This document shows, one piece after another, positions 22,761 through 33,929 of a DNA stretch of 64,000 nucleotides. This stretch comes from Zygnema cylindricum (Eukaryota > Streptophyta > Zygnematophyceae > Zygnematales > Zygnemataceae). Location: positions 47,791-111,790 of the forward strand of contig JBBHKE010000139.1 of the NCBI GenBank assembly GCA_037447655.1. Direction: 5' to 3'. Each line of letters begins with the position of its first letter. Position 1 is the stretch's first letter. The notes beneath the pieces are model-generated. The model searched no databases. It saw only the letters and a list, made by a program, of their open reading frames with translations, and was not told the origin of the DNA. The position numbers and the translations under genes are program-made.

Positions 22761-25528
22761 ATGGCTCTGCCGGCCGGTAAAGTAAGCTCGCCGGCCGTCA
22801 GCGCGGCCGAGACCGCGCCTCTTCTGTCGGATTCCGAGAAGCTCCTCTACGCCGGCGAGTCGGAGCCGCAGGAATCCGGCAAAGTTCCCCTCGCCTCCGT
22901 ACCATCCGTACCATCCGTACCATCCGTACCATCCGTACCGTGGGCGACCGGCCTCTGCCAGTGCTTCCCGACGGCGGACCCTCGATGGCACTCGACGGAC
23001 TGCGAGATATGTGAGTCGCATATTTTACTGTAATTTAGTGCGATATACTGTACGTGTATTTTATTAAAATACGATATTCTGTATGTGTATTGTATTATAG
23101 TACGATATGTTTGTATTGGTGAATTGGGTCGTATTTTATTTTCTTGTACCGTGTTCTGTCGTATAGAATTGTATCTTTCGTATTTTATTGTATTATATTT
23201 TATTATATTATGTTTTATTATGGTATGTTATATTATATTATGCTATGTTGTAGTGAAATAATGAAATAATTCGTGAAATAATTTTAACTCTTTGTGGGAT
23301 TTTAATTTCTTTGTGGCAAAATGGAAGGAGAGAGAAAGTGGGGGGGAGAGGGAAGAAGAGAGAGGGCCGGGTAAAGGGAAGAGGGGAGCGGGGAAGGCGG
23401 AGGGACAAGGGGGAGAGAGGCGATAGGGAGACAAAAAGGGGTGAAAGAGGGAAGTGAGGGAGGGAGAGAGAAACGTCGAAGGAGGGAGGACAAGGGAAAG
23501 GGAGAAAGAGGGTCGGAGAGGGAGGAGAGGGTCGGAGAGGGAGAGAGGGAGGGCGGGGGCGGGAGAGGGAGGGAGAGGGAGAAAGAGGGAGGGAGAGGGA
23601 GAAAGAGGGAGGGAGAGGGAGAAAGAGGGAGGGAGAGGGAGAAAGAGGGAGGGAGAGGGAGGGAGAGGGAGAAAGAGGGAGAAAGAGGGAGGGAGAGGGA
23701 GAAAGAGGGAGGGCGGGGGAGGGAGAGGAAGAAAGAGGGAGGGAGAGGGAGAAAGAGGGAGGGCGGGGAGGGAGAGGGAGAAAGAGGGAGGGAGAGGGAG
23801 AAAGAGGGAGGGAGAGGGAGAAAGAGGGAGGGCGGGGGAGGGAGAGGGAGATAGAGGGAGGGCGGGGGAGGGAGAGGGAGATAGAGGGAGGGCGGGGGAG
23901 GGAGAGGGAGAAAGAGGGAGGGCGGGGGAGGGAGAGGGAGAAGAGCGAGGGAGAGAGAACAGAGGGAAAGGAGGGAAGAGAGGGATAGGGAAGTGGGTAG
24001 GGTAAGAGACAAGAAGGGAGAGGGAGAAGGAGCGGGAAGGTAAGGAAAGAAGAGGGAGAAAGAGGGAGAGGGATGAGAGAGGGAAGACATGTGAGGTAGA
24101 GATAGCGGGAAGAGGGAAGGGAAACAGAGCTGTGAGCGAGAGGGGAAAGACAGAGGGAGGGAGAGGGAGAATAGGGAGTAATCAAGAAGAAAGGGTAGAG
24201 AGGGAAAGGAGAGAAAGGGGGGGAGAGGGAAAAGAGGGGGGAGAGGGAAAAGAGGGGGGAGAGAGATGGCGACGAGTTAGAGAGTGAGAGGGGAAGCTTC
24301 TAACACAGTCGTAGTGTGGATGATGGTTTTTTCCCCTTTGTTTTCTTAAGCCCTCCTTTCCCTCTCCCTCTCCGTCTCCCTCTCCCCAAGTGCTATTTAT
24401 ATTTTAACCAGTTTCCCTCATGTGAACGTCTCCTCCTCTCTCCCTCTCTCTCCTTTCCCTCGTGTGCTTCATTCTAACCTCTCCCTTCCCTCTCCCCCGT
24501 CCCTCTCCAGGCGTCATTGGCTCTGTGGCTCGTTGTATTCTGTTCGGCTCCAATCAAGAGCGCCTCTCTCCCTCTCCCTCTCCCTCTACCTCCTTCTGGC
24601 ACAATTGTTGCCTTTACTTCGCCCTGTCCCTCACAGGGCAGATTGTCTTGAAGGCGAATATTCTTACCCCCTTCTTGACCTATCCGTACAGGACAGTTCT
24701 CAGGAGGAAGTACGGACTGAAGGTAAGGGGAGAGGGAGGGGAGAGTGAGGGGAGAGGGAGGGGAGAGGGAGGAGAGAGGGTGTACGGATTAGAGGGGAAG
24801 GGGAGGGGAGTGGCGCCGTCGATCAGAGGGGAAGGGGGGGGAGAGAGGGCGTGGGAGCTGGTTTATATATGTATATATATTTTCTCGTTTTTGTAGAGAC
24901 ATGAGGAGATCTGGAATGGATTTTTTTATTGTTTTTGCTTTTCTCTCTTTTTGTCTTTTTTTGTTGTGACAATATCTTCGAATGAAGGTTCTCTAGTTGT
25001 CTCTCCCTCTCCCTCTCCCTCTCCCTCTCCCTCTCCTTCCCTTTCTTCTCTTTTGTTTTTGTTGTAGGGACGTGTTGAGATGTGGAACGGGTTTCTCTTT
25101 ATCTTCTTCTCTCTCACTCTTGTCTTTTCCTTTTGGTGAGATCTTCGGCTAACGGACCTTCTTTCTCCCTCTGCCTCTCTCCCTCTCTCTTCCTCTCTCT
25201 CTCCCTCTACACACTTTCTTTCTCTCCCTCTTCCTCCCTCTCCCTCTTCCTCTCTCTCCCTCTCCCTCTGTTCTTTTCCTTTTTTCTTTCTCAGGGACAT
25301 GGTGAGATGTGGAAAGAGTCAACCGGTTGTTGTGTCGGACAGTCGCAAGAATCTCACGAAAATTTGGAGCGACTTTGCGACTGTCTCGTCCATTTTTGTT
25401 GCCACTCGTGTGCTCTCTGTCAAGAGGCTCGAGAACTTCGTCGTCGAACTCCTCATCCCTCTCAAATGGAAAACTTTTCAGTTTCTCCGGTACAAGTCGA
25501 GGCTCCGAAAACTCAGTCCATGGCTTGA
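22761..25528 (+). CDS. PLAC8/FWL-type cysteine-rich membrane protein (3 exons)
   Basis: Exons 22761-23010, 24511-24722 and 25295-25528 join in phase to 231 residues. PLAC8-family marks in order: PWATGLCQCF (60-69), DCEIC (80-84) and ARCILFG (90-96), where the usual CPC is not intact, a hydrophobic middle (about 114-140), RTVLRRKYGL (144-153), then the family's C-terminal signature CDCLVHFCCHSCALCQEAREL (182-202, given here by ends: CDCLVH...CALCQEAREL). Plant relatives (PCR, FWL/CNR, MCA) are membrane proteins linked to cell size or to cadmium, zinc and calcium handling; which applies here cannot be told. A CCATCCGTA microsatellite in exon 1 codes for five SVP units (46-60). A CT repeat inside exon 2 codes for SPSPSPS (103-109), so intron-type low complexity has entered the coding sequence. 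Intron 1 is 1.5 kb, largely GA then CT tract. Confidence 0.9.
22904..22940 (+). repeat. Coding CCATCCGTA microsatellite
   Basis: Nine-base units repeated about four to five times in exon 1 of the PLAC8 gene, coding for Pro-Ser-Val units. Confidence 0.92.
23321..24300 (+). repeat. Kilobase-long GA tract in PLAC8 intron 1
   Basis: Nearly pure purine; higher-order units such as gagggagggagagggagaaa repeat with interspersed gcgggg. It is the likely source of long spurious Ser/Pro/Leu ORFs on the opposite strand. A CT tract (about 24355-24510) follows and could pair with it. Confidence 0.95.
24723..24850 (+). repeat. GA tract starting at the exon 2 donor of the PLAC8 gene
   Basis: Donor gtaagg at 24723 leads straight into ggggagagggagg repeats, mirroring the CT tract upstream of exon 2. 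Confidence 0.9.
24891..25294 (+). repeat. Tandem copies of the exon 3 acceptor and exon start (PLAC8 gene)
   Basis: Three acceptor-plus-exon-start copies lie in line: decoys starting at 24897 (after ttgtag) and 25068 (after gttgtag), and the real exon at 25295 (after tctcag). They share ggacatg-gagat-tggaa with substitutions. Decoys 1 and 2 also share a downstream stretch (cttttctctct, tgtctttt, tcttcg) ahead of a CT tract, so the duplicated unit is about 170-230 bp. Confidence 0.82.
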
Positions 25529-28381
25529 GTTATTAATCCTTAATCCGGGGGGAGAAGTTTTGGGATTCTCCGCCGGTTTGAGGGATTTGAACTTTTTTTT
25601 GGGAAGTCTTTCCGGAAGTTTTCTGGGAAGTTGTTTCAAAATTTTTTTTGAAGGTTTTCTCAGAAAGCAAAGGCTTCTTTTTTGTGGAAGATAAAGAGAA
25701 ATTCGGAGAGAATTTGAGAAGGATTTGAAGACTGGACGAGTGATTTTAAAAATTTGAATCTTCATCTTTGGGACGTGACAGATAATTATCACTCTTGTGG
25801 AAACAAAAAAAAAAAAATTGAATGAAAAGTTGGAAGAAAATGAAGAAAACGGAAAAAAAAAACGGAAAAAGGAAAATGAAAAACGATTTTGGATAGTAGT
25901 ACGGTTTTATGCTTTTGTATAGTATATTCGTTTTACTTTTTTTTCTTTTGGGGAAAGAAAGAAGCCGTAAAAGGTTTTTAAGAATTTTAATGAGTGGGAT
26001 TTTTACACTCGAATACAGGTCATGTATTTTTAGTATTTTTTTTTGTTTTTTTTTTCGTTTTTTTTGGGGGGGGGGGAAGTGCTCTTTTTTGCAGCTAAAA
26101 AACCTGATTTTTTTTTTTCTTTATACAAATCTTTGTATTTGTACCCGAATCTGTGATTTTAAAGGAAAAATGAAAATAAAATATATGAATTAAACAAAAA
26201 TAGAAAATGTGAATTCGTCTTGGTTTTTAAATCTTTTGTTGTGTGAAGATGCTATTAGTGTAAAAATAAATTGAAAACGTTTCTCGTTTTATTTTTTTCG
26301 TCAAAAAAACTAGTTTTTTTTTTTCTGTTTGTCGTTTTTGTTGCTTCGTTTATCATTCTTTCCATACTGTTCTCCTTTTTTCAGTTATTTATAATAAATT
26401 TGTCTCCAAAATGGTAAATTTTTCTGACATTGTTAATTATTATTAATTATTATTAGTTATTAGTGATTATTGTATGCCCAATTAATCATTAAATAATCAT
26501 TAAACAGTTTTTAACCGAGCTTGTTGAACAGAAAATAATCAGAATCTTGAACATTTATTTTTGGTGATCTTTTCTTTCTTTATTTTAAAGCATTTTCTTA
26601 TGATTTTTTCTTATGCTTATAGTTTATTTAATCCATAAGGAAAAGAGGAGGAAGAGAAAAAAGTAGTATGGATTGATATTGTGAAATTGTGAAGTACAAA
26701 CAATCATTTGTCTTTTATAAGGACATGGTTCTTGTGTTTTCCGAGGACATGTTTTTGATATTATCAACAGTATAAAATTGACGTTATTGAAAAACTACGT
26801 GATTATATTGGGTGTATTTTTTTAATTCTCTCACCTTATCAAATTGTCAATTTTATGTCATATTTATTTATTTCTTTATTATTATTATTATTATTTTATT
26901 TTTTTATTTTATTATGTCAAACCTGTATCCAACAGTATATGTTAACAATATTTATCCGATGTCGATAGAAAATCTAATGGAAATCTCTGAAGTGAAGAGG
27001 GCGACTTTATTAAAAAGCGCGATGGTAAACCATCTGAGTCCATAGTAACAAAAAGAAGTGTCATTTCTAAAACTGAAAGAACCACATAACAAGGGAATAA
27101 ACAAAAAAGAAAATCAAGGCAAAACCGACGAAAATACGAAAGGATGGCAAGGAAATTGAAAATACCCAAAAAAGCAAAACCCAGCAAGCAAAACATCACA
27201 GGAAAAATCTAACACATAAAAAAAAAACCAAAAAAAGGACTCCCAACATAACCAAAAAAGTAGTATTTAAGTGATTCTGTATATCAATGTGTGAACTTAC
27301 TGACCATTATCTGACAGATTCTTGAAAATTCTGTAAAATTCTGTTGGAAATCTCTAAACTTGTATTTGTATATATTTATTTATGTAAATTATGTGAATAC
27401 CTAAGTTAGAGTGGACACGAATAGGGAGGGTGATATTGACCTTTGTTACTCTGCAACTTAATTTCTTTTTAAACCTTGCAATCTATTTGTTCTTTTTCTT
27501 TCTTTCTACCCCTTCTTGTACCTCCCTCCCTCCCTCCCTCTCCCTCTCCCTCTCTCCACATATCTAACCTAGTGTTGAAATCTAAGAGTTCTTCTATCTT
27601 TTTACCCTATTTGTACCTCAATGGATTTCCCATCGCAAGTTTCTTTGTTAAGAAATGGCGATGGCAAATAAAATCAAGAGCGAAACAAACTAATTTTGTG
27701 TAGTGAAGATTGTCATCGCGCTTTCTCCATCTCCCTCACACTCTTCCACTTCCCTCCCTCACCCTCTCCCTTTCCCTCTCCCTCTCCCTCTTCCACTTCC
27801 CTCTTCCACCTCCCTCTCTCTCTTCCTCTCCCTCTTCCACTTCCCTCTCTCTCACTCTCCTCTCCCCTCTCCCTCCCTCTCCCTCCCCCCCCCCCCCCCC
27901 CCCTCTCCCTCTCCCTCCCTCCCCCTCTCACTCTCTCCCTCTCCCTCTCCCTCCCTCTCTCCCTCTCCCTCCCTCTCCCTCTCTCTCTCTCACACTCTCT
28001 CTCTCCCCCTCACTCCCTCACACTGTCCCGAATCCTCTCACAATATCTACAAAGAATTTGGAGTTTCATCTCTTCATCAATACTTTGACATTTTATACTT
28101 TTTATTTCTTTCTTTAACTACTTATTTTTTCATACGCACAAATGCGCACACACACACGCACGCACGCGATAAAAAATAAAAAATCTGACATTTCTTTACC
28201 CACATCTCCCCCCCTCCCCCGCCCCCCCCCCCCCCCCCCCCTCTTTTCCGGCATCAAAATTTATGTTATATTCTGGCCCACTACCAATTTCACCATCCAT
28301 CCCACATGGTTCCTTTTCCTCTCCCACATTTTCTCTTCCTCTCACCCTCTCAATTCCCATGGCTTCTTTGACTTATTGACC
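25529..28381. other. Spacer after the PLAC8 gene, no gene seen
   Basis: AT-rich 3' flank with poly-A, poly-T and a G run near 26067. CT tracts at 27520-27560 and 27716-28030, a CA/CG run near 28147, and C homopolymers near 27888-27902 and 28216-28241. No supported coding sequence. Confidence 0.6.
27716..28030. repeat. CT-rich low-complexity tract
   Basis: ctccct and tctctc blocks with a C run in the middle; open in several frames with meaningless Ser/Pro/Leu translation. Confidence 0.93.
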
Positions 28382-29730
28382 ATGTCCGGAAGCTCTTCTT
28401 TTTCCCTTCTCCCTCCCCCACCTCTGCCCAAACCTCGTAGACCAACCTCTAGGCGTTTAGAATGTCTTGGGTGTCACAACCTTTTTGCTGCTGGGGCCGG
28501 TATCTCCCGTCATTCACGGAGTTGTCGACATTGTCTAGCCTTGGGTGGTCCTTCGTCTATCACCTCTCCTCAATTGTCATCGACCACACTCCTCTCCGGC
28601 CCCACAGATGAGGACTAGAATTTCGTCCGTGAGTTAGATGTTTTGGGGGCTTATGATTTGGGAACCCCCCGCCTGCGATTTTACACCCGCATTCCTATGG
28701 CCGTGAGAACAATGGTACAAGATGCCCTCCACCTCCCCTTGTCCCACATTTCTTCAAACCCGACGGACATTGCTCCTTGGCACCTTCTTTTTATGTTCTA
28801 TCTCTTGGGTCCTCGTCCTTCCAGGTTGTGGAGGGGGCAATGGGGCTAGAGAGTCTTTGGCGCGTTGTCGTTGATTCCTTCGTGCTGACTAGAAGGCCCT
28901 CCACGCCGAGCATGAGGATCTGGTATCGAGCACCTCTTTCATACCACGTCGCCCATCTAGGCCATCAGATGTCTCGGCCTCTTATCGTCGAGCGATTCAA
29001 ATGGGCAGTGTTGGTGAGCTTTCTCGAGGGGTTCGGGCCCTACAGCCATTCACCCCTACCCCCTGATCTTCTTCCACTATTGAGGTCTTTCGAGCTCTCC
29101 ACCCCCTTGCACCTTTCCCTTTACCACCTTCCATCCACGCCTTGCCTTCCGAGAGTTTTACTTTAGATCGGGAGGTTTTCATTAAGGCCTTTAGCTCTTC
29201 TCCTCACCTTTCAGCGGGGGGCCCCTCGGGCACAGTGTATGAGTTGTTTCGCAATGTTTGCCCCCCTGAATCGTGTGCCCGCGGGTTTGATGTGTTTTTT
29301 CAAGTATGTTCTCTTATTGCTAGTAGGGGTATCCCCCCTCGGATTTGTGATCTTCTCACGTCGTCCCGCCTTTGTGGCGGTCGCCAAACATAATGGAGGG
29401 ATCTGCCCTATTGCCGTGGGAGAGGTTTTTTACAGATTGGTGGCTCGTGCGATATGTCTCCAACTCCAACCAGCTTTCCATGTTTATTTCTCTCCTCATC
29501 AGTTTGGAGTGGCCACGAGAGGAGGTTGTGAGGCCGTGGTCCACGAGATTCGTGCTTTGTTGGATGTACATCCGGATTGGTTGGTCCTTCAGGTCGACGT
29601 TTCTAATGCATTTAATACGGTGGATCGGAACGTGATTTTTTCAGAGCTTATGGCGGCTCCATCTCCGATTGTCCAATTATTCCCCTTTGTGAGGGCTTTC
29701 TATTCTTTGACAAGCAGCCTTTCCTTCTCG

Positions 29731-29870
29731 GCCGATGGTGATATTATTCCTCTCTCCTCTGCTACTGGCACTCGCCAAGGTGACCCTCTCGACGGACCTT
29801 TCTCTCGACGGTGATCTCATTCCTCTCTCTTCAATTGGCACTCGCTAAGGCGACCCTCTAGGTGGACCTT
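29731..29870 (+). repeat. Tandem duplication of reverse transcriptase motif B
   Basis: 29731-29799 and 29809-29870 both encode the stretch around ATGTRQGDPL in DNA form; the second copy carries stops (ctaagg, ctaggt) and shifts the frame. Copies are about 78 bp apart. Confidence 0.85.
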
Positions 29871-31361
29871 TGTTCGCCCTCGCCCATTACCATGCACTTC
29901 GTTCTTTCTTAGCCGCCTTCCCTTCTTGCCTTTTCTCTTCGGTTGCAAATGATACGCACATTATTTGGCCTAGAGAACAAGTCGTGTTGGCATATGATTT
30001 TTTCAAGGAACCTTTAGCCGAACTCAACCTTTCAGTCTAACCTTCGAAGTGTGTTATTTGGTCTCCTCAGGATATTCCACTTGCTTTTACTCCCCCTCCT
30101 GATTTTCAAACCCCTTCTCCCTCCGATGGCATTCGTGTGCTTGGTTGTCCCCTTGGTTCAGATACTTTCATGACCCAATTCCTTCATAATGCTTTACAAA
30201 CAAATCTGGCCCACGTGGATGACCTTCCTCACCTCCCTGATCCCCAAGTAGCTTTTACTATGTTAGCAAGGTGTTTTCCCCATAGCCCTTCTTACCTTAA
30301 TCGTACTTCCCCTCCCACCTCGACGTTTGTCTCCTCTCTCTCGACTTTCGACGATTGCCTCATGGACGTCCTTCACACTCTGTTAGGTCGTGGGGCATTC
30401 GATCGCGAGTCTGGGCCCTCGACCCACATTCAGGCATCCCTCACTGTCTCTACTGAGGGGTTGGGTCTACTATCGAATGCTCGTGTTGCTCCCGCTGCCT
30501 ATTAGGGAAATTAGTGCCTTATTGCCTCTAACTCTTGTTTCTCGTTTCTCGGCTGGGCACACCCCCTTTCTAGATGGGGTGTTCGCCTTTCAGCGGTCTC
30601 TATTAGACAGGTCACGTTTGCTTCCTCCCTATGCCCTAGTGGATGTGCCTGCCGATTCTCTCCACCCTTGTTACAAAATCCGTTGAGCATCTACAGGAAT
30701 CAATTTCTCCGCCATTAAATTCGAGCTTCTCGAGGCGCTTCCCTTTGATTCTTCGCGTGCCCGTCTTCTCTTTTGTGGTGGACCTGGTTCTTGGTCTTGG
30801 CTTTTCGCTACACCTATTTTGTCCACTCTTCAATTCTCACCTGTTCAGTTCAACATCGCCCTCCGGTTTCGCCTTGCCCCCCCCCATCCTCCTTTACTTG
30901 GCTCTCTTGTTTGTACATGTGGTCGTGTCTTTGGGCCCGATGGTGTCCATTTGCTTCGTTGCTCTCATGGGGGAGATGTGATCCAGGCGCACTATTCGCG
31001 AGGCCGTTGCGATTATCGCTTCGGAGGGGGGTTTTTTGTGCTCTTGGAGGTTTCTCATATTATTCCCTCGCGTCGGATTGATGTTGTTTTGCTCGATGGT
31101 GCCCGTCGCATCTTCTGTGATATTGTTTTGGCGAACCCTACTTCGGCTACATTTTATGGTCAAGCGGCTCAACATGTTTGGGTGGCAGCTCGTGATGCCG
31201 CTAAAGCCAAGGAGCGTGATAATGCCCACCGGGACCCTATGGATGACTTTATTCCGATGGCGGTCGAGATCTTTGGTTGTTTGGGTGTTGCAATGGACGA
31301 GTTTCTCCGTACTTGCGTTTGACGTGCTTTCGAGCAACGAGGGCCTGGGAGCCCTCCTCTT

Positions 31362-31422
31362 TCGGTCCTTACTTCTTTTTATCGTCAACGTTTGTCCTTA
31401 CTTCTTTTTATCGTCAACGTTT
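31362..31422 (+). repeat. 30-bp tandem duplication at the 3' end of the non-LTR element
   Basis: gtccttacttctttttatcg followed by tcaacgttt occurs twice in succession. Confidence 0.9.
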
Positions 31423-31590
31423 ATATGTGGCTTTACAGCGAGTGCATGCTTCTATTCTCCTCCGATCCGCTATTGTGGTTGTGGATCGCCGCCGTGTTCC
31501 GGAACTCCCTCAACGTGCTCCCCCGGGCTGGGGGGACTTACAGGGTTGCTTTTCGTAGATATTTAATTGAGTCGTGGTTGAAGTTGTAGT

Positions 31591-33929
31591 TTTGGTTTTG
31601 TGAGTTGCCGTGCTTTTCATTTTGAGTTTCGGTGCTTTTATTTTCCTTGTTGTTGTTTTCTTTTTTTGTGTTCCCGTCGCTCTCTTTGTTTTTCCCTGCT
31701 TGTAGTTTTTCCAGTTTTGGCCATGCCACCCTTTTTGTACCCCCGGACTCGGGTGGTTTACCATCGTGCTGTTTAATTTATCCTGCCACCATACTTGCAA
31801 GATCGTGGTTGAAGTAAGAGTGACATTTTGAATCATCATTGCCTCTCATTATTTTTTTTTTCCTTTTTGGAATCATCCTTAATAATATTGCCCATCCGTC
31901 CAACTATATCTGAGTTCCAATTCCCGTTTCTATTTTTGAATTTCACTTTTCAATTTCTAGATTTTATCTCCGACGCAAAACTAATTCCTCCTTTTTTTTT
32001 TTTTTTTCAATTTCAATTTCAGTAGCAATTTTGAATAGCATTTTGGAATTAATTAACTTTGAAATGACCCAAAATTGCAGCTCTCGTTTTCAAAAAATTC
32101 AAATTCAATTTCCTTCCCAATTGCAAGTTTTGCCTTTGTTCCTTTTTTCATGCCTTAATCTGAGTTCCAATTTCAATTTTCACATCCCATTTCAATCGCA
32201 ATTCTCGATTTAATTAGCTTTTCCAATTCTTCTGAAGTTCGATCCTTCCAATTCAACCCTGTTATCATTTCTTTCGTTAACATTTTCTTTTTGTTATTTT
32301 TGTTCTTTTGGTTTTGTCCACACTAGTTACAGTTTAAAGGAAACCTCAACATTTTGTGTGAAAGGTAAGACCTCTTGGGTCTAATAATTGTCAAATTACA
32401 CCCTAAACTCTAAATTTCCTTTAACTAATATTTCTGTAGATCCACACTATATGCTAAAAACTGACGCAAGACGTTTGTAGATGTCTACAACCGTCACAGA
32501 ATCAGGTATTGATTCCATTTTCAGACATCCCATAAAATAGTACAGAGAATCTTCACTAAACAACAAAATTAATAGTACGGAGAATCTTCACCAAACAACA
32601 AAATTACATAAGTAACACTGACATGGACACAAACCCTATTTCAAGTAGATAAGGGTGATTGTTGAGGCATAAGCGGTCTATTTAAGCTTCCTCACATAAA
32701 ATTGGCCCAAATTTATATATTTTTAATATCCGTCAGTTTATTAGGGTTTTGTTCAACAGACTTGACCGCCTACTTTTTTTTGGTACAAATTTCAGAGATT
32801 TTAGAGATTTTTTTTTTTTTTTTTTTTAAGGTAGAGACTCACCATTGTCTAAAAACGTCATCAAAAGTCCCCAGGTCTGACTTAGGTTTCAGAAAGGATT
32901 TTTGTTTTTTTTTTTTTTTTTGGGACTTAACTTTGGGTCACGTTATTGTACTTTCAACTGGGTACTTATTCGTCTCAAGTGCCCTTCTCTTAAATTTTTG
33001 AATGTTATAACTTTTACTTTCAGTTTTTCAGTTTTATGTATTTTTCACATTTGAATTCAGTTTTCCTCTCCCAACTTGTTACACTGTTTATGATTCCTTA
33101 AAAGAATACAAAATTCAAGATAGATTGTGGTTAACTCAAAATACACCAAGTGAAAAATTTGGTTCATAAAGTAATTTCTTTTTAGTAAATAAATATTTTT
33201 AAAAAGTACGTTTTTTGTGACTTTTTTTTCTTTTTTTTATATATTTGCTTTTGCAAATATTCGTACCCTAATATTGTTGTGACAAATTGAGTGACTATGA
33301 ACTTTATTAATTTAACGCCCCAATATAAAATAAAATAAAACGTCTATCAAACGCTTCAACCCTCACGACGGTTCATAAAAAAAAAAAACCAAAACAAAAA
33401 GAAAAAGCGATTCAGTCAATCCACATTACAAAGAAACCAACCTCGAAAACTGAAATTTCAACCACATCATTAATCCATATACAGAGTTACTGACCATGTG
33501 ATAAAAAAGCACATATAAACAAAAAAAACAACTTCCTTTCACTTCCAACTTCCTTCCCTTTTCCTTCAAAATTGGCACATTTCCAACATAACCGTTGGAA
33601 AAATAACAGTACAACATCACATCCACTCAAAAAATGTGAATCCTATGTTATGTCACATCCACTCAAAAACTTTCCTCCACCTACGACCCATTGAACCGGA
33701 ATCTTATTCAAAAAATTTACTCGAAAGAGGAACGGAACAAATCGGATCACAACGGAACGGAATGGATCAGATCGGAACGGAACATAATGGAACGAATCAC
33801 AATGGAACGGAACGGCTCACAACAGAACGAAACATTTCAGAATGCGACGGAACATATCGGAACGGGACATAACGGATCGGAATGGAAACACGGTAGAACA
33901 AAACGAACCTTATCTTCGTCTTTTTAGGT
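31591..33929. other. Spacer between the non-LTR element and ELM1, no gene seen
   Basis: AT-rich with T runs. A short tandem duplication (gagaatcttcac-aaacaac) lies at about 32545-32605. A GGAAC-type array lies at 33725-33910, just past the ELM1 stop codon. Confidence 0.6.
33725..33910. repeat. GGAAC/GGATC pentamer-type array downstream of ELM1
   Basis: Imperfect repeats of aacggaacgg, aatggaacg and cggatca, ending about 20 bp from the ELM1 stop. Confidence 0.85.

Larger units (their letters stand above)
28382..31590 (+). mobile_element. Degenerate non-LTR retrotransposon (zinc finger, reverse transcriptase, CCHC/nuclease-like C-terminus)
   Basis: Remnant coding pieces lie in order on the plus strand, broken by stops and frameshifts. 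An ATG at 28382 opens a Pro-rich segment with a CCHC-type zinc finger (C-x2-C, then H-x3-C). The reverse transcriptase follows: motif A LQVDVSNAFNTVDR (about 29588-29629), motif B GTRQGDPL (about 29767-29790), and motif C at about 29938-29967 reading VANDTHI, where an Asp of the expected A-D-D is Asn. The C-terminal piece (30819-31322) has CTCGRVFGPDGVHLLRC, then IDVVLLDGARRIFCDIVLAN, which resembles the CCHC plus PD-(D/E)XK-like nuclease end of REL-type elements. The QFGVATRGGCEAVVHEIR style resembles families known from lycophytes and charophytes (from memory). The element cannot be active. I did not find its ends or target duplication. Confidence 0.85.

Noticed and set aside
23238-24185. 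Minus-strand ORFs of 315 and 262 codons
   Set aside because: Opposite strand of the GA tract in PLAC8 intron 1; pure Ser/Pro/Leu repeat without domain or start context.
31277-31589. Extra small ORFs at the end of the non-LTR element
   Set aside because: Shadow frames and a 30-bp duplication; no recognisable product.
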